Source of the DNA: Rickettsiales bacterium | Lineage (GTDB): Bacteria; Pseudomonadota; Alphaproteobacteria; Rickettsiales; JAJNBL01 | Length of the DNA: 64,000 bases | Assembly (NCBI GenBank): GCA_021156175.1 | Contig: JAJNBL010000008.1 | Coordinates: forward strand, 21,206-85,205 | Direction of reading: 5' to 3' | Shown: one piece after another, positions 63,213-64,000 of the stretch | Layout: each line of letters begins with the position of its first letter | Position numbering within the stretch: position 1 is the first letter of the stretch | The notes under the pieces: generated by a model | What the model was told of the DNA's origin: nothing | What the model saw: the letters and a program-made list of their open reading frames with translations, nothing else | The model's database searches: none | Program-made: the position numbers and the translations under genes

Positions 63213-64000
63213 ATGACCTTTCCTCCGTATCATATTCTTCTTGTGGGTTGTGGAAAAATGGGCGGCGCTTTGCTAAAAAGCTGGCTCAATGCAAATGATC
63301 GCACCGCACCCACCCCGTCTCTCTTTGCCGTGACCGTCGTAGAACCCGGCGGATTGGGCGATATAGGCGCGAATACCGATTCGGTGACCGTAATTCCTGA
63401 TATTCATGCCATTCCTCAGAGTATTGCACCACATGCGGTGGTGTTTGCCGTCAAACCGCAAATTATGGAAAAGGTCCTCCCCGCCTATCAGACGCTGCCG
63501 GAACATACGCTCTTCCTCTCGATTGCAGCAGGAAAGACGTTGGATTTCTTCGCGCGTCATGTGGGAGAAGAACGTCCGATTGTCCGCGCAATGCCAAATC
63601 TTCCCGCTTCGATTGGACAAGGCACTACGGGTGCTTATGCCAATGCGTCGGTAACCGCAAAACAACGTGTCCTGGCGGAACAATTGCTCGGTGTGGTGGG
63701 TAAGCTCCATTGGCTTCCAAACGAGTCATTACTGGATGCCGTGACCGCGATTTCTGGCAGTGGCCCGGCCTATCTTTTCTTGCTGCTCGAAGCCCTAGAA
63801 GAATCGGGAGCAGCATTGGGCTTACCTCCTGAATTAGCGAAAGCACTTGCGTATGAGACGATGGAAGGAAGCATAGCACTCGCGAAAAAATCCTCCGCAA
63901 AGGCATCAACCTTGCGCGAACAAGTTACAAGCCCGAATGGCACTACGGCTGCGGCATTAGAGGTGTTAATGGGTGAAGCCGGACTCAAAAAACTGATGCG
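63213..64000 (+). CDS. proC: pyrroline-5-carboxylate reductase (partial, runs off the right edge)
   Basis: 262 residues are visible. Last step of proline synthesis. VGCGKMGGALLKSWL is the NAD(P)-binding motif; AVKPQIMEKVLP, MPNLPASIGQGTTGAYAN, ISGSGPAYLFLLLEAL (substrate-binding signature) and TSPNGTTAAALEVL follow. Only the last few residues are missing. ATG at 63213, 11 bases after the ubiK stop, so the two are co-transcribed. Confidence 0.95.
   Translation, partial: MTFPPYHILLVGCGKMGGALLKSWLNANDRTAPTPSLFAVTVVEPGGLGDIGANTDSVTVIPDIHAIPQSIAPHAVVFAVKPQIMEKVLPAYQTLPEHTLFLSIAAGKTLDFFARHVGEERPIVRAMPNLPASIGQGTTGAYANASVTAKQRVLAEQLLGVVGKLHWLPNESLLDAVTAISGSGPAYLFLLLEALEESGAALGLPPELAKALAYETMEGSIALAKKSSAKASTLREQVTSPNGTTAAALEVLMGEAGLKKLM

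Overview
The window is 64 kb of a moderate-GC alphaproteobacterial chromosome, almost entirely coding. The lineage call rests on an alphaproteobacterial mix: a fused ispDF, a phasin with phaA/phaB thiolase and reductase, MidA, UbiK, PgeF, an lptF-lptG-lptD-surA-rsmA cluster, and a type IV secretion ATPase (VirB4) next to an ankyrin-repeat protein. The last pair is common in host-associated or predatory alphaproteobacteria. The order cannot be fixed from the sequence alone. Flagellar export genes (fliO, fliP, an FlhB-like protein) suggest a motile or formerly motile cell.

Layout. 0-11 kb, minus strand: two START/SRPBCC-fold proteins, a CPA2 antiporter, an AT-rich pair of small membrane proteins, miaB, zwf, a large exported protein, then a sulfur/Fe-S block (cysE, two cysteine desulfurases, ferredoxin). 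11-12 kb: tRNA-Pro and a phasin. 12-20 kb: an accessory region with a 1240-residue exported cysteine-rich protein, virB4 and an ankyrin protein. 20-25 kb: a cystathionine beta-lyase-like enzyme, then tRNA-Gly, a SulP transporter and a second, truncated copy of the 3' half of the tRNA. This arrangement looks like a site-specific integration scar. 25-29.4 kb: a tight plus-strand cluster of ornithine decarboxylase, a deoxyhypusine-synthase-like enzyme, a DUF1704 metallopeptidase-like protein and agmatinase. 29-36 kb: ComM/YifB, ExoD, MutY and PHB-precursor genes. 36.5-43 kb: LPS export and outer membrane biogenesis (lptF, lptG, lptD, surA, rsmA), without the pdxA gene often found there. 43-48 kb, minus strand: an ABC ATPase, a PAS/degenerate-GGDEF protein, flagellar export genes, folP and rpmJ. 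48-57 kb: the rimP-nusA-infB-rbfA-truB-rpsO-pnp translation/RNA operon. 57-64 kb: pncC, pgpA, ispDF, rpsT, pgeF, midA, lgt, ubiK and the start of proC.

The most unusual parts are four. (1) The polyamine cluster includes a DUF1704 protein with an intact HExxxH...E zinc site translationally coupled to agmatinase. (2) The exported cysteine-rich protein downstream of virB4 has a C-terminal series of sushi/CCP-like modules. (3) The SulP gene is bracketed by tRNA-Gly and its 3' fragment. (4) A dispersed family of roughly 115-125-bp palindromic elements lies between genes. Three genes missed by simple ORF calling were recovered: rpmJ, the partial AHSA1-like gene at the left edge, and the partial proC at the right edge.
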